A stretch of DNA of 50,953 bases from an uncultured Enterobacteriaceae bacterium (GCA_947631255.1 CANRKT010000019.1:1-50953); one strand, 5' to 3'. Positions 9,280 to 18,827 are shown, numbered from the stretch's first letter. Translations and numbers: made by a program. Notes: generated from the letters alone by a model not told the origin.

Positions 9280-9732
9280 ATGAAACTTCACCAGTTTACC
9301 GACCTTGGTCTACGAACACTTATTTTTCTGACGCAGCCGGCACGAGCGACGCCCTTTACTATCGGTCAGACAGCAGGAGAGCTTCAGGTCTCTGTTAATC
9401 ACCTGGTAAAAGTGGTGCATTTTATGGGGCAGCAAGGGTGGATACATACCGTGCGAGGGCGCAACGGGGGGATTTACCTGGCGAAAGATTTGAACGAGTA
9501 TCGTCTTGGCGAAATCATTCAGATTCTGGAAGAGCGTGCTGATGAATCAAAACATATCGTCAACTGCGACAGCCCAGTTTGTCCGCTGGTTAATCACTGT
9601 AATTTGAATGGTATGCTGCAAGGCGCCATGCAGGTATTTATCAGCCATCTGAATCAATATACTCTCGCGGATGCGGTCCGTAATCGACAAACGCTGATGG
9701 AGTTAATGCGTATTCCACTGACGCTGGCATAG
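9280..9732 (+). CDS. nsrR: NsrR-type nitric-oxide-sensing Rrf2 repressor
   Basis: A 150-residue Rrf2-family regulator with an N-terminal winged helix (FTDLGLRTLIFL, then NHLVKVVHFMGQQGWI and VRGRNGGIYLAK). Three cysteines at 96, 101 and 107 have the CX4CX5C spacing of NsrR's iron-sulfur ligands. NO damages the cluster and lifts repression. The sequence is clearly diverged from E. coli NsrR, but cysteine spacing, HTH and C-terminal NQYTLAD agree. The ATG follows GAGG at five bases. Sitting 130 bases after hmp, it is unlike the E. coli arrangement next to rnr and may be a second copy. It could respond to NO by controlling the box before hmp. Confidence 0.85.
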   Translation: MKLHQFTDLGLRTLIFLTQPARATPFTIGQTAGELQVSVNHLVKVVHFMGQQGWIHTVRGRNGGIYLAKDLNEYRLGEIIQILEERADESKHIVNCDSPVCPLVNHCNLNGMLQGAMQVFISHLNQYTLADAVRNRQTLMELMRIPLTLA

Positions 9733-9747
9733 ATTTAACAATGTATT

Positions 9748-9762
9748 TGTGACGTTGTCACA
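9748..9762. terminator. Short hairpin between convergent nsrR and the sigma54 regulator
   Basis: TGTGAC-GTT-GTCACA is a perfect inverted repeat in the 64-base gap between the convergent genes. It resembles a CRP site but has a five-base instead of a six-base spacer, so a weak bidirectional terminator is more likely. Confidence 0.45.
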
Positions 9763-9796
9763 TAAACATGGTTGTCTGGAAAGACTATTTTGCATC

Positions 9797-11581
9797 TTAG
9801 TTTTTAACTCGTGCTCCTCGGCGATACAAAGTGCTACGAGCTACCCCTAAAGCCTGTGCTGCTTTACTTATATTGCCTTTAAAACGCTTTAAGGTTTCGG
9901 CTATCAATGCCTCATCATGTTGCTGTCTGACGGATAATGATTCTTTTTGTGGTGCTAACTGGAACTGTTCAGGCAGACAGCTACCATCCAGCTGTTGATT
10001 ATCATCAGCTAAAGCGAGCAGGACTTTAAGTAAGCTACGGAGCTGGCGAATATTACCTGGCCATGGGGACTGTGCTAGCTGTTCCAGCAATTCTGGCATT
10101 AACTGAATACCCCGCTGGATCCCGCCCATTTCTTGCCATAACTGCTGAATAAAAGAGTGGGGGGCTGGCCATTCGCGTAACGGGGGAAGGGTGAGTGAAA
10201 ACTCCTGTAAACGGTACAGTAAATCTTCCCGAAATTCGCCGTCGGCTACTAACTGCGCTAAATTACGATGACTGGCACAAATCACAGCAAAATCAACAGA
10301 CCAGCTCTGGCTGGAACCCAAAGGTGAAACTTCTTTTTCTTGTAATACCCGGAGTAAGCGGGTCTGAAAAGCAAAAGGCATATCACCGATTTCATCGAGA
10401 AACAGTACGCCGCCGTCTGCTTCCCGTATTTTACCGATATAACCGTTTTTGCTGGCACCAGTAAAAGCGCCAGGCTGATAACCGAACAGCTCGGATTCAA
10501 TCAATGATTCAGGAATAGCCGCACAGTTGATAGCGACAAACTTGCCCCGATGCCAGCGACTTTGCTGATGTAATTGTCGGCTGACAAATTCTTTTCCAGT
10601 TCCTGTTTCACCTTGAATACAAAGAGAAATACCAGCATTAAGTAACCGAACCATTTTATCGCTTTCGCTCTGCTGGGGTAAAGTATCAGCGGTTACTGAC
10701 GGCCTGGCAATAGGATGAATATTACGTTGTGGTTCACGTAAACGAAAATAGTATTGCTGTTGCTGACAGGTAGTAAGCGGGATAGGAACTCGGGTGGCAA
10801 CTTGTTCACTTAGCGGAAATAATTGCTGAAAAGTCAGAGAACCAAACTGGTCGAGGGGCAAATCAAGTTCCCGGATAGCAATTCGGTTAGCCGCCATCAG
10901 TACATTGTCAGAGAATATTAGTAACAACTCTTCAATATTATCAACACCTTGTGGCTGTGGGTGTAAGCTCATTAACCACTGTTCAGGTTGCAGACTCTGT
11001 TTCATCCACAAATACTCAATCTGTTTAGCGGCTTCTTTGACCCAAGAAAGTGTATAGGGATGGGAATAGTGAGCAGGCCCGGAGATATCCAGTACACCTG
11101 CAACTTGCCCATTCGGCGCCTGGAGTGTCATTGCTGCGCAGTATAAATCCTGATTACTGGCCAGATAATGCTGGTGGGCAAAGATTTCGCAGCCATCATC
11201 AATAGCCAGCGCAGTACCAATAGCATTGGTACCACGCCCACATTCACTCCATAAATTACCCGGTTCTAAAGCAAAACGTTGTACTTTCTGCAAGGTACTG
11301 AGATCACCAAAATTATTTAAAACTAAACCACTGGCATCAGATAGCACTACAACCGACTGTTTATTGGCAATTTTCTTTGCAAGTGCTTTTACTGCAGGCT
11401 GGGAAAACTGTTGCAGGCTGCTATTCTTCGCGAGCTTATCAGCCAGTTCATTATGAGGAATACGGGGTAAGTCCCCCATTTTTGGATCAAGACCATACAG
11501 TTGGCTACGAAGCCAGGAATCATTCAGTAATGGGCTTAACGTTATCTCATCTCTATTGGCAACGGGCTGATTTCCCAGCAT
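9797..11581 (-). CDS. Sigma54-dependent transcriptional activator, AcoR-like
   Basis: A 594-residue enhancer-binding protein. The N-terminal half carries a GAF-like sensory domain (around GTNAIGTALAIDDGCEIFAHQHY, which is typical of AcoR-type regulators). The AAA+ domain has Walker A GETGTGKE at about 324-331, the sigma54-contacting GAFTGA at 371-376 and the Walker B VLFLDEIGDMP. A Fis-type HTH (AAQALGVARSTLYRRG) ends the protein. The open frame begins with TTG at 11587, but the ATG at 11581 has GGAG seven bases upstream. It is divergent from an acetaldehyde dehydrogenase gene that has a sigma54 promoter and TTGCGACA repeats between them, so it most likely activates that gene in response to an alcohol, aldehyde or acetoin-like signal. 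Confidence 0.88.
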   Translation of the reverse strand: MLGNQPVANRDEITLSPLLNDSWLRSQLYGLDPKMGDLPRIPHNELADKLAKNSSLQQFSQPAVKALAKKIANKQSVVVLSDASGLVLNNFGDLSTLQKVQRFALEPGNLWSECGRGTNAIGTALAIDDGCEIFAHQHYLASNQDLYCAAMTLQAPNGQVAGVLDISGPAHYSHPYTLSWVKEAAKQIEYLWMKQSLQPEQWLMSLHPQPQGVDNIEELLLIFSDNVLMAANRIAIRELDLPLDQFGSLTFQQLFPLSEQVATRVPIPLTTCQQQQYYFRLREPQRNIHPIARPSVTADTLPQQSESDKMVRLLNAGISLCIQGETGTGKEFVSRQLHQQSRWHRGKFVAINCAAIPESLIESELFGYQPGAFTGASKNGYIGKIREADGGVLFLDEIGDMPFAFQTRLLRVLQEKEVSPLGSSQSWSVDFAVICASHRNLAQLVADGEFREDLLYRLQEFSLTLPPLREWPAPHSFIQQLWQEMGGIQRGIQLMPELLEQLAQSPWPGNIRQLRSLLKVLLALADDNQQLDGSCLPEQFQLAPQKESLSVRQQHDEALIAETLKRFKGNISKAAQALGVARSTLYRRGARVKN

Positions 11582-11607
11582 TAGCAATCTCCGACCGAGT
11601 ACAAGCG

Positions 11608-11659
11608 TGTTGCGACATTGTAGCTATTTGGTTTTTTTAATGTTGCGATTTGCGACACA
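11608..11659. promoter_or_regulatory. Candidate upstream activating sites for the sigma54 activator
   Basis: TGTTGCGACA (11608-11617) recurs as TGTTGCGATTTGCGACACA (11641-11659). The shared TTGCGACA unit appears at 11610 and 11650 with a third partial copy at 11643. The cluster lies 105-170 bases upstream of the -24/-12 promoter, the usual range for enhancer-binding proteins, and abuts the activator's own start. Confidence 0.6.
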
Positions 11660-11763
11660 GTTGCTGACTTTTATCACTGGCGTTTGTAACAAAATAAAAA
11701 AGGCGAGATTTAATTAGTTGATAAATAGATAGAAAAAAACCTATAGCTGTCGAGTTTAAAAGC

Positions 11764-11779
11764 TGGCATGGCATATGCA
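11764..11779 (+). promoter_or_regulatory. Sigma54 (-24/-12) promoter of the aldehyde dehydrogenase gene
   Basis: TGGCATGGCATATGCA matches the sigma54 consensus TGGCACG-N4-TTGCA at all invariant positions (GG and GC ten bases apart) with two mismatches elsewhere. It lies 83 bases before the dehydrogenase ATG. Confidence 0.85.
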
Positions 11780-11861
11780 ATAACTCTGATACCAAGCGGT
11801 TACAGGGGAACTGTAGCTGCTCATACTCTAATAAAAATGCCCCTATAGTAAGGAGTTTGCG

Positions 11862-13382
11862 ATGCGTTATGCCCATCCTGGTACACCTGAATCAATGGTT
11901 TCTTTTAAATCGGTTTACGGGAACTACATTGACGGTCAATTCGTTGAACCTATCAATGGTCAATATTTTATGAATACCTCGCCCGTTAATGGCAGTGATA
12001 TCGCCCAATTCCCGCGTTCTGATGCCAGTGATATTAATGCGGCATTAGACGCAGCACATCGTGCTGCCGATGCCTGGGGTAAAACCAGCGTTCAGCATCG
12101 TGCTAATTTGCTGTTGCAACTGGCTGATCGTATTGAAGCACATTTGGAATATTTGGCTGTCGCAGAAAGCTGGGATAATGGCAAACCTATCCGTGAAACC
12201 TTAAACGCGGATTTACCGTTAGCAGTGGATCACTTCCGCTATTTTGCCGGTTGTCTTCGTGCTCAGGAAGGTAGTGCCGCTGAGATTGATCAAAATACCG
12301 TGGCTTATCATTTCTATGAACCATTAGGTGTCGTGGGACAAATAATTCCGTGGAACTTCCCACTACTGATGGCTGCATGGAAACTCGCCCCGGCACTGGC
12401 TGCAGGGAACTGTGTGGTACTGAAGCCAGCAGAACAGACGCCTCTGGGAATTACATTGCTGCTGGAACTGGCGGGGGATATTTTCCCTGCGGGTGTGCTT
12501 AACGTCGTTCAGGGCTTTGGTCGTGAAGCGGGTGAAGCCCTGGCAACCAGTAAACGTATTGCGAAAATTGCTTTCACGGGTTCTACGCCAGTCGGTCGCC
12601 ATATTATGGCCTGTGCAGCAGAAAACATTATTCCTTGCACCGTTGAGCTGGGTGGCAAGTCTCCTAATATCTATTTTGCTGATGTGATGCAAGGGGAAGA
12701 CGATTTTATTGATAAAGCCGTGGAAGGTTTAGTGCTTGGTTTCTTTAACCAGGGTGAAGTCTGTACCTGTCCGTCCCGAGCCTTAATTCACGAGTCTATC
12801 TACGAATCCTTTATGGAACGTGTGATGGCGAAAGTTGCTAATATTCGCCGCGGTGATCCGCTGGATACTGACACCATGATTGGTGCCCAGGCATCACGTC
12901 AGCAATTCGATAAAATCCTTTCCTATATTGATATCGCCCGTGAAGAAGGAGGCAAGATCCTCACCGGTGGCGGACGTGCATTAATAAAACCTGAGTTAGA
13001 TAGTGGATATTATATCCAGCCAACGCTGATTAAGGGTGAGAACCAAATGCGTTGCTTCCAGGAAGAAATTTTTGGCCCGGTTATCGGTATTACGACCTTT
13101 AAAACGGAGTCAGAAGCGCTGGCGATTGCCAATGAAACTCAGTTTGGGCTTGGGGCAGGGGTATGGACACGTGATACTAATCTTGCTTACCGCATGGGGC
13201 GTAATATTAAAGCGGGTCGTGTCTGGACTAACTGCTACCATATCTATCCTGCCCATGCTGCATTTGGCGGTTATAAACAGTCAGGAGTTGGGCGTGAAAC
13301 CCATAAAATGGCCTTGAATCAGTATCAGAATACTAAAAACTTACTGGTGAGTTATGACACGAAACCACTAGGTCTCTTCTAA
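11862..13382 (+). CDS. exaC: Acetaldehyde dehydrogenase, ExaC/AldB type
   Basis: An NAD(P)-dependent aldehyde dehydrogenase of 506 residues that oxidises acetaldehyde and related aldehydes to acids in the cytosol. The N-terminus MRYAHPGTP and the length resemble ExaC/AcoD-type enzymes, and the body is also close to E. coli AldB. The catalytic cysteine is C301 in GEVCTCPSR, the general-base glutamate is in VELGGKSPN, and PWNFP and the C-terminal [10 protein letters not shown] are conserved. The ATG has AAGGAG six bases upstream. Expression is probably sigma54-dependent through the divergent AcoR-like activator. The choice between ExaC and AldB names is uncertain, but the reaction class is firm. 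Confidence 0.9.
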   Translation: MRYAHPGTPESMVSFKSVYGNYIDGQFVEPINGQYFMNTSPVNGSDIAQFPRSDASDINAALDAAHRAADAWGKTSVQHRANLLLQLADRIEAHLEYLAVAESWDNGKPIRETLNADLPLAVDHFRYFAGCLRAQEGSAAEIDQNTVAYHFYEPLGVVGQIIPWNFPLLMAAWKLAPALAAGNCVVLKPAEQTPLGITLLLELAGDIFPAGVLNVVQGFGREAGEALATSKRIAKIAFTGSTPVGRHIMACAAENIIPCTVELGGKSPNIYFADVMQGEDDFIDKAVEGLVLGFFNQGEVCTCPSRALIHESIYESFMERVMAKVANIRRGDPLDTDTMIGAQASRQQFDKILSYIDIAREEGGKILTGGGRALIKPELDSGYYIQPTLIKGENQMRCFQEEIFGPVIGITTFKTESEALAIANETQFGLGAGVWTRDTNLAYRMGRNIKAGRVWTNCYHIYPAHAAFGGYKQSGVGRETHKMALNQYQNTKNLLVSYDTKPLGLF

Positions 13383-13405
13383 GACAGATACGATAAACAT
13401 AAAAT

Positions 13406-13439
13406 ATAATGGTCAATATTTGCACCTATTGACCATTAT
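13406..13439 (+). terminator. Hairpin terminator after exaC
   Basis: A 13-base perfect stem: ATAATGGTCAATA (13406-13418) pairs with TATTGACCATTAT (13427-13439) across an eight-base loop, 24 bases after the stop. There is no strong T run. The remaining 13440-13667 holds no recognisable gene. Confidence 0.65.
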
Positions 13440-13667
13440 TGCATCACCCTGTTCAGAGCTGACGTTATAAAGAAATGAGCAGCAAACCTTAACAGAGAAT
13501 AATTTATAAAATTCTGTGTTTTCAGTCTTTTTGCAATAATTTCAGCATAAATGAATTGTTTTAACCGGCGGTGGTATCGGAGATCCCCGAGGCGATATTT
13601 TTCAATTCAGCATTTTATTCTGATACGTCACTGACCATTCTTTGTCTCACCACTCTCCCAGCTTTAG

Positions 13668-13696
13668 TTAATCAGCCTAAATTTTAGCCTGATTAA
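13668..13696 (-). terminator. Inverted repeat overlapping the arsH stop codon
   Basis: TTAATCAG (13668-13675) pairs with CTGATTAA (13689-13696). The stem includes the last codons of arsH. It may act as a weak terminator, but no T run follows on the minus strand. Confidence 0.35.
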
Positions 13697-14375
13697 CGCG
13701 GGTGGACAGTTCCTGATGGCTTTCATGACGTTCACTGTATCTGTTTGCAAGATAATCAGTATGTCCTTTCAGCAGCAATGTTATTTTAAATAGTTCCTCG
13801 GTAACATCGACGATACGATCGTACATGGATGAAGGTTTCATGCGGCCATTTTCATCAAATTCCTGCCAGGCTTTTGCTACGGATGATTGATTGGGGATAG
13901 TGAACATTCTCATCCAGCGACCTAAGATCCTCATCTGGTTTACAGCATTAAATGACTGCGACCCGCCACAAACCTGCATGACAGCGAGTGTTTTTCCCTG
14001 AGAAGGGCGAATGGCTCCCTCACTCAGCGGGATCCAGTCAATCTGCGCTTTCATCACTGAACTCATCGCACCATGGCGTTCCGGTGAACTCCAGACCATA
14101 CCATCGCACCATCTGACTTGTTCACGCAGCTCGACAACTTTGGGATGGGTATCCGGGGCGTCATCGGGCAATGGGAGCCCAGAGGGATTAAAAATTTTGA
14201 CTTCAGCTCCCATGGCCGTCAACAACCGACCGGCTTCTTCCGCCGCGAAGCGACTGTATGAACGTTCACGTACTGAACCATAAAGGATCAGAATACGTGG
14301 GGGAGCGTCCATCATCAGTCGTTTTCCTATCTGTTGATCAAAGCACTCTGCATTCAGCGCAGGAAATTGTTCCAT
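13677..14375 (-). CDS. arsH: Arsenical resistance flavoprotein ArsH
   Basis: An NADPH-dependent FMN reductase-like protein that oxidises trivalent methyl- and aryl-arsenicals in the cytosol. It has 232 residues. The flavodoxin-like FMN loop is [10 protein letters not shown] (about residues 33-42), with [19 protein letters not shown] and the ArsH-specific [16 protein letters not shown] after it. The ATG at 14375 has GGAG eight bases upstream. It is divergent from arsRBC across an 85-base gap holding an ArsR-operator-like sequence, so both units are probably repressed by ArsR and induced by arsenite or antimonite. Confidence 0.95.
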   Translation of the reverse strand: MEQFPALNAECFDQQIGKRLMMDAPPRILILYGSVRERSYSRFAAEEAGRLLTAMGAEVKIFNPSGLPLPDDAPDTHPKVVELREQVRWCDGMVWSSPERHGAMSSVMKAQIDWIPLSEGAIRPSQGKTLAVMQVCGGSQSFNAVNQMRILGRWMRMFTIPNQSSVAKAWQEFDENGRMKPSSMYDRIVDVTEELFKITLLLKGHTDYLANRYSERHESHQELSTRVNQAKI

Positions 14376-14412
14376 TTATTTCTCTCCATTTGAAACCTGA
14401 GATTCAAAAAGT

Positions 14413-14425
14413 AATACATATGATT
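14413..14425 (-). promoter_or_regulatory. Candidate ArsR operator in the arsH-arsR gap
   Basis: The minus strand reads AATCATATGTATT, with TTAA before it and TTTTTG after it. As I recall the R773/E. coli ArsR binding site begins TTAATCATATGCG, so the core is alike. It is placed to repress both divergent units. Confidence 0.6.
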
Positions 14426-14460
14426 TAACATATATATATCTAAACGCATTGAGGTTCAAA

Positions 14461-14781
14461 ATGCTACAACCTGTGCAACTTTTTAAAATCCTTTCGGATG
14501 AGACTCGACTGGCTATCATTATGCTGCTGAGGGAATCTGGGGAGTTGTGTGTCTGTGATATTTGCGAGGCGACATCAGAATTGCAGCCGAAAGTATCGCG
14601 ACATATGGCTATTCTTCGTGAGTCGGGGCTTGTTCTCGACCGTAGGGAAGGAAAGTGGATCCACTACAGACTGTCGCCACATATGCCTGCATGGGCGGCT
14701 GAAAATATCACGGTCACCTGGCAATGTATGCGTGAGGATGTTCGCCAGTGGCTGTCTGCTTCTCCATCGTCATCTTGCTAG
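14461..14781 (+). CDS. arsR: Arsenite-responsive repressor ArsR
   Basis: A SmtB/ArsR-family winged-helix repressor of 106 residues, close to E. coli ArsR ([53 protein letters not shown]). The arsenite-binding motif ELCVCDIC gives cysteines 30, 32 and 35. The frame opens upstream at a TTG (14449), but the ATG at 14461 has GAGG at six bases. First gene of the arsRBC operon. Arsenite or antimonite binding releases it from DNA. Confidence 0.95.
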   Translation: MLQPVQLFKILSDETRLAIIMLLRESGELCVCDICEATSELQPKVSRHMAILRESGLVLDRREGKWIHYRLSPHMPAWAAENITVTWQCMREDVRQWLSASPSSSC

Positions 14782-14804
14782 ATGGCCCGCAGACATATTC
14801 ACTA

Positions 14805-14817
14805 AATCATATATATT
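14805..14817 (+). promoter_or_regulatory. Second ArsR-operator-like motif in the arsR-arsB gap
   Basis: AATCATATATATT differs at one position of 13 from the motif before arsR. It sits 11 bases before the arsB start, overlapping its leader. It could be a secondary ArsR contact or just an AT-rich leader. Confidence 0.35.
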
Positions 14818-14827
14818 GGAGCCTGAG

Positions 14828-16117
14828 ATGCTACTGGCAGGGATTATTTTTTTACTGACGCTTATTTTGGTTATTTGGCAACCGAAAGGCCTCAGTATCG
14901 GCTGGAGCGCCAGTATTGGTGCCGTATTAGCGCTTATCTGTGGCGTGATACATATTGACGATATCCCGGTTGTCTGGAATATCGTCTGGAACGCGACCGC
15001 GACATTTATTGCAGTGATTATCATCAGCCTGCTGCTCGATGAGTCAGGTTTTTTCGAGTGGGCCGCATTGCATGTTTCACGTTGGGGCAATGGGCGTGGG
15101 CGTCTGCTGTTTACCTGGATAATTTTGCTTGGCGCCGTTGTCGCTGCATTGTTTGCCAATGACGGGGCTGCACTGATTCTGACGCCTATCGTCATTGCCA
15201 TGTTGCTCGCGCTCGGATTCAGCAAAAGCTCCACCCTGGCTTTCGTCATGGCCGCTGGGTTTATTGCCGATACGGCCAGTCTGCCACTGATTGTTTCAAA
15301 CCTGGTCAACATCGTTTCCGCTGACTTTTTCAGCCTGGGCTTTACACAATATGCCTCGGTCATGATCCCGGTAGATATTGTCGCTATCGTCACCACGCTG
15401 GCTATGCTGCATTTCTTTTTCCGCAGAGATATTCCCGTAACCTATGACGTTGCATTGCTTAAGGCTCCGGCTAGCGCGATTAAAGATCCAGCCACGTTCA
15501 GAGCAGGCTGGATAGTGCTTGTCGTTCTACTGGCAGGATTTTTTGTTTTGGAGCCGCTGGGGATCCCGGTCAGTGCGATTGCTGCCGTGGGCGCCGCTAT
15601 CTTGTTTGCTGTGGCAAAAAAGGGCCATAGGATCAACACTGGCAAAGTGTTACGTGGCGCTCCCTGGCAAATCGTTATTTTCTCACTGGGAATGTACCTG
15701 GTAGTTTATGGCCTTAGCAACGCCGGACTAACGGAGTCTCTCTCTGGGGTGCTGAATACGCTGGCTGAAAAGGGATTATGGGCAGCCACCTTTGGCACTG
15801 GCTTTCTGACTGCGTTCCTGTCATCCATCATGAACAACATGCCCACGGTGCTGATTGGCGCATTATCGATTGATGGGAGTACTGCATCCGGTGTCATCAA
15901 AGAAGCGATGATCTACGCCAATATTATTGGATGTGATTTAGGACCTAAAATCACCCCTATTGGGAGTCTGGCAACCTTGCTGTGGTTGCACGTACTTTCC
16001 CAGAAAAATATGGCCATCTCCTGGGGCTATTACTTCCGCACCGGCATTATCATGACGCTACCGGTACTGTTTGTTACTTTGGCAGCACTGGCGTTGCGGC
16101 TTTCCGTTACCTTGTAA
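14828..16117 (+). CDS. arsB: Arsenite/antimonite efflux transporter ArsB
   Basis: An inner-membrane exporter for trivalent arsenite and antimonite, working as a proton antiporter or with an ArsA ATPase (none is present here). At 429 residues it equals E. coli ArsB and matches it throughout (MLLAG at the start, [75 protein letters not shown]). The frame is open far upstream into arsR, but the ATG at 14828 with GGAGCCTGAG upstream is clearly the start. About twelve membrane segments are visible. Second gene of arsRBC. Confidence 0.97.
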   Translation: MLLAGIIFLLTLILVIWQPKGLSIGWSASIGAVLALICGVIHIDDIPVVWNIVWNATATFIAVIIISLLLDESGFFEWAALHVSRWGNGRGRLLFTWIILLGAVVAALFANDGAALILTPIVIAMLLALGFSKSSTLAFVMAAGFIADTASLPLIVSNLVNIVSADFFSLGFTQYASVMIPVDIVAIVTTLAMLHFFFRRDIPVTYDVALLKAPASAIKDPATFRAGWIVLVVLLAGFFVLEPLGIPVSAIAAVGAAILFAVAKKGHRINTGKVLRGAPWQIVIFSLGMYLVVYGLSNAGLTESLSGVLNTLAEKGLWAATFGTGFLTAFLSSIMNNMPTVLIGALSIDGSTASGVIKEAMIYANIIGCDLGPKITPIGSLATLLWLHVLSQKNMAISWGYYFRTGIIMTLPVLFVTLAALALRLSVTL

Positions 16118-16129
16118 TGAGAGACTGAT

Positions 16130-16555
16130 ATGAGCAATATAACTATTTATCACAATCCAGCCTGCGGCACGTCACGCAACACGCTGGAGATGATCCGCAA
16201 CAGCGGCACAGAGCCGATGATTATTCATTATCTTGAAACCCCACCCTCACAGGATGAGCTAGTAAAACTCATTGCCGATATGGGGATGACAGTTCGCGCG
16301 CTGCTGCGTAAGAACGTAGAGCCTTATGAGCAACTGGGCCTTGCCGATGATAAGTTTACTGATGAACAGCTGCTTGGCTTTATGCTTCAGCATCCGATAT
16401 TAATCAACCGTCCTGTTGTGGTGACTCCCCTGGGAACGCGACTGTGTCGACCTTCTGAAGTGGTACTCGATATTCTTCCGTCGTTACAGAAAAATCCATT
16501 TACCAAAGAAGATGGTGAAAGAGTGACTGATGAGTCAGGTAACCGACTCAAATAA
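16130..16555 (+). CDS. arsC: Glutaredoxin-dependent arsenate reductase ArsC
   Basis: A cytosolic enzyme reducing arsenate to arsenite for export by ArsB, with glutathione and glutaredoxin as electron source. It has 141 residues, as in E. coli/R773 ArsC. The catalytic C12 lies in YHNPACGTSRNTLE, with arginine residues of the family (VRALLRK, INRPVV, TRLCRPSE) present. It starts 12 bases after arsB. A strong hairpin terminator follows, ending the arsRBC operon. Confidence 0.97.
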   Translation: MSNITIYHNPACGTSRNTLEMIRNSGTEPMIIHYLETPPSQDELVKLIADMGMTVRALLRKNVEPYEQLGLADDKFTDEQLLGFMLQHPILINRPVVVTPLGTRLCRPSEVVLDILPSLQKNPFTKEDGERVTDESGNRLK

Positions 16556-16566
16556 TAGGCGAAATC

Positions 16567-16610
16567 CCATTCTCAGGTATTGAAAGCCACTTTCACACTG
16601 AGAATGGTTT
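16567..16610 (+). terminator. Terminator of arsRBC
   Basis: CCATTCTCAG (16567-16576) pairs with CTGAGAATGG (16598-16607), and an inner TGAAAG/CTTTCA stem (16581-16586 with 16590-16595) continues it. TTT follows. It starts 11 bases after the arsC stop. Confidence 0.75.
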
Positions 16611-16758
16611 GCCGGGTGGTGTTAAATTCGCGGACAACGGCACTGATACAGTTTCGCGCATTAGCAACATCAACTGGCACGACAAATGCGGATCATCTGG
16701 CTAAGTACAGTAAGCATGGTATTATCATTAGATTATCATAAAGAGGGATGATAACACC

Positions 16759-16953
16759 GTGGAAAAGAAAACGGCCAGACTGACGATACTGATTGATCCT
16801 GATAAGAAGAAGGCGCTGGAAACACTCTGTCAGCAACAGGATCTGACCCCGTCCCAGGTGATTCGACAGCTTATTCGTGACTATTTGCAAAAGCACAATG
16901 TTGAATATGCGACCCAGCCTGAGCTGACTTATTCGAAGACCAGGACACCCTAG
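16759..16953 (+). CDS. Small ribbon-helix-helix (CopG/Arc-like) protein
   Basis: A 64-residue protein with the RHH pattern: an N-terminal strand (ARLTILIDP), then helix A (DKKKALETLCQQQ) and helix B (TPSQVIRQLIRDYLQKH). Such proteins are usually DNA-binding regulators or antitoxins. No partner toxin lies next to it; neighbours are the ars operon and the convergent sulP gene. The start is a GTG preceded by GAGGGATG at a rather long distance. The sequence ATGATTAAC-like AT-rich tract before it (16718-16740) could be its promoter and operator. The target is unknown. Confidence 0.65.
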   Translation: MEKKTARLTILIDPDKKKALETLCQQQDLTPSQVIRQLIRDYLQKHNVEYATQPELTYSKTRTP

Positions 16954-16963
16954 TTTACAAACG

Positions 16964-16990
16964 CCACGGTGCCGGATAATGACACCGTGG
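16964..16990. terminator. Bidirectional terminator between the RHH gene and sulP
   Basis: CCACGGTG (16964-16971) pairs with CACCGTGG (16983-16990) across an 11-base loop, flanked by CAAAC and TTTG. It lies between the two convergent stop codons and suits both directions. Confidence 0.75.
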
Positions 16991-16996
16991 TTTGCA

Positions 16997-18691
16997 TCAC
17001 GGTTGCACGTCTAAAGCCTGCAGGGCTTCTGGCAGGGTCGAGTAAAATGACAGACGTCCCTCAATCGGTTGTATCTGCGCTCGCGCCAGTGTTTTGAGAG
17101 GCTGGAAAGGAATATCGGTGATCACCAGATGTTTTCCTTCTGGCAGTACCTCAATAAAGCGTTGCAGGGCATGCATACCACCAGCATCAAGCACCGGTAC
17201 AGTATCCCACTGTAACACGACGGTCTGATAATCCTGAGAATGTGCCAGCAACTCATCGAAGATACGTTCTGCCGCGGCAAAAAATAGTGGCCCGGTCACC
17301 CGTAGTACCAGGATCTCATCGGTGGCTGTCAGCTGGTTCAGGCGAGTCATTCTGGCTATCCGACGCATAAACAGCAGAGAAGCGAGTAAGATACCGACGG
17401 TGATAGCAATCACCATATCAAACAATACCGTCAGGCTCATACAGAACAACATCACCAGAATGTCATCTTTGGGAGCCCGTCGTAGCAGATAGACAACTTT
17501 ATGCGCCTCACTCATATTCCAGGCCACAATCAGCAGCAGGGCAGCCATTGCTGCCAGAGGCAGATAAGATAACCAGGAAGCCAGCGCCAGCAACGCCAGC
17601 AGCACTAACAGAGCATGAATGATCGCCGCAACGGGGGAGGTTGCACCAGCGCGTACATTCGCTGCAGAACGAGCGATCGCCGCTGTGGCAGTTATGCCGC
17701 CGAAAAAAGGTGCGATGATGTTTCCCACACCCTGACCCAGAAGTTCGCCATTGGCACTGTGTTTGGTGCGCGTCATGCCATCCAGCACTACCGCACAGAG
17801 TAAGGATTCAATAGCACCCAGTACCGCCATAGAAAAGGCGGCAGGTAACAGGGCTGACACAGTCTGCCATGTCAGTTCCATCGGTTGACCATTCGCCGCG
17901 GGTAAATCCCAGGGGAACATAAAGTGAGGAAGGATAGGGGGGATCCCTTGCCCCTGAGTACCATCCGCCAGTTGATAGGTAAAGCTAGAACCGATGGTTG
18001 CGACATGATGTCCGAACACACTGAGCAGCCCCATTACAGCCGTCCCTGCCAGCAACGCCGGTAAATGGCCGGGGATCCGCAGTTTCAATTTGGGCCAGTA
18101 GATAAGGATAAACAGTGTAACGCCACCAATCAGGGTATCAGCCAGACTCAGGGTTGGTAGAGCAGAGACCAGCGCCTGAACTTTACTGATATAGGTCTCA
18201 GGCATATGCGACAATTGCAGCCCAAAAAAGTCCTTGATTTGCATCGTCGCAATCGTGATACCGATACCCGAGGTAAAGCCCAGAGTGACGGGCAGAGGGA
18301 TATATTCAATCAGTCGACCGACTTTCGCCAGCCCCATGATAACCAGCATAATCCCCGCAAGGAGTGTTGCGACTAACAGACCCGACAACCCAAACTGCTG
18401 TGATACCGGATACAAGATAACGACAAATGCCGCTGTCGGACCTGAGACGCTATAGCGAGAACCACCACTGATGGCTATCACCAGGCCGGCTATCGCCGCG
18501 GTATACATTCCATACTGGGGAGGGACACCACTGGCAATCGCCAGTGCCATGGCCAGAGGAATGGCAATAATACCAACAGTGATGCCAGCGATAGTATCTT
18601 TGAGTAAGCGGTGGCGCGAATAGCGTTCTTGCCAGCAAGCGGAACGCAGTGCGCTGAACAGGCGAACAGTATTAATTTTGGATGTAGTCAT
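16997..18691 (-). CDS. SulP-family anion transporter with C-terminal STAS domain
   Basis: An inner-membrane transporter of about 564 residues. The N-terminal part has the SulP signature region ([53 protein letters not shown]). The transmembrane core is followed after about residue 440 by a STAS domain ([40 protein letters not shown]). The family carries sulfate, dicarboxylates or bicarbonate; the substrate cannot be told here. The open frame reaches a TTG at 18706; I prefer the ATG at 18691, although neither has a good Shine-Dalgarno. A 20-base perfect palindrome lies 117 bases upstream. Confidence 0.88.
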   Translation of the reverse strand: MTTSKINTVRLFSALRSACWQERYSRHRLLKDTIAGITVGIIAIPLAMALAIASGVPPQYGMYTAAIAGLVIAISGGSRYSVSGPTAAFVVILYPVSQQFGLSGLLVATLLAGIMLVIMGLAKVGRLIEYIPLPVTLGFTSGIGITIATMQIKDFFGLQLSHMPETYISKVQALVSALPTLSLADTLIGGVTLFILIYWPKLKLRIPGHLPALLAGTAVMGLLSVFGHHVATIGSSFTYQLADGTQGQGIPPILPHFMFPWDLPAANGQPMELTWQTVSALLPAAFSMAVLGAIESLLCAVVLDGMTRTKHSANGELLGQGVGNIIAPFFGGITATAAIARSAANVRAGATSPVAAIIHALLVLLALLALASWLSYLPLAAMAALLLIVAWNMSEAHKVVYLLRRAPKDDILVMLFCMSLTVLFDMVIAITVGILLASLLFMRRIARMTRLNQLTATDEILVLRVTGPLFFAAAERIFDELLAHSQDYQTVVLQWDTVPVLDAGGMHALQRFIEVLPEGKHLVITDIPFQPLKTLARAQIQPIEGRLSFYSTLPEALQALDVQP

Positions 18692-18807
18692 GACGATAGT
18701 AGCCAAATCAGTGACAAAAACGACATGGCGGGCCGGATAGGGTCCGTCTCGGATAGACCATATATTTAGTGGGTGTCAGATGCTAAGCAACGCCCCTCGT
18801 GCATGTT

Positions 18808-18827
18808 AATAGCATTATAATGCTATT
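18808..18827. promoter_or_regulatory. 20-base perfect palindrome upstream of sulP
   Basis: AATAGCATTATAATGCTATT is a perfect 10+10 palindrome in the gap between dsdA and sulP. It also contains the -10-like TATAAT. It could be a repressor operator overlapping the sulP promoter. No known consensus was recognised. Confidence 0.5.

Noticed and set aside
9748-9762. CRP site TGTGACGTTGTCACA
   Set aside because: The spacer between TGTGA and TCACA is five bases, not six, and the site lies between convergent 3-prime ends, so a hairpin is more plausible.
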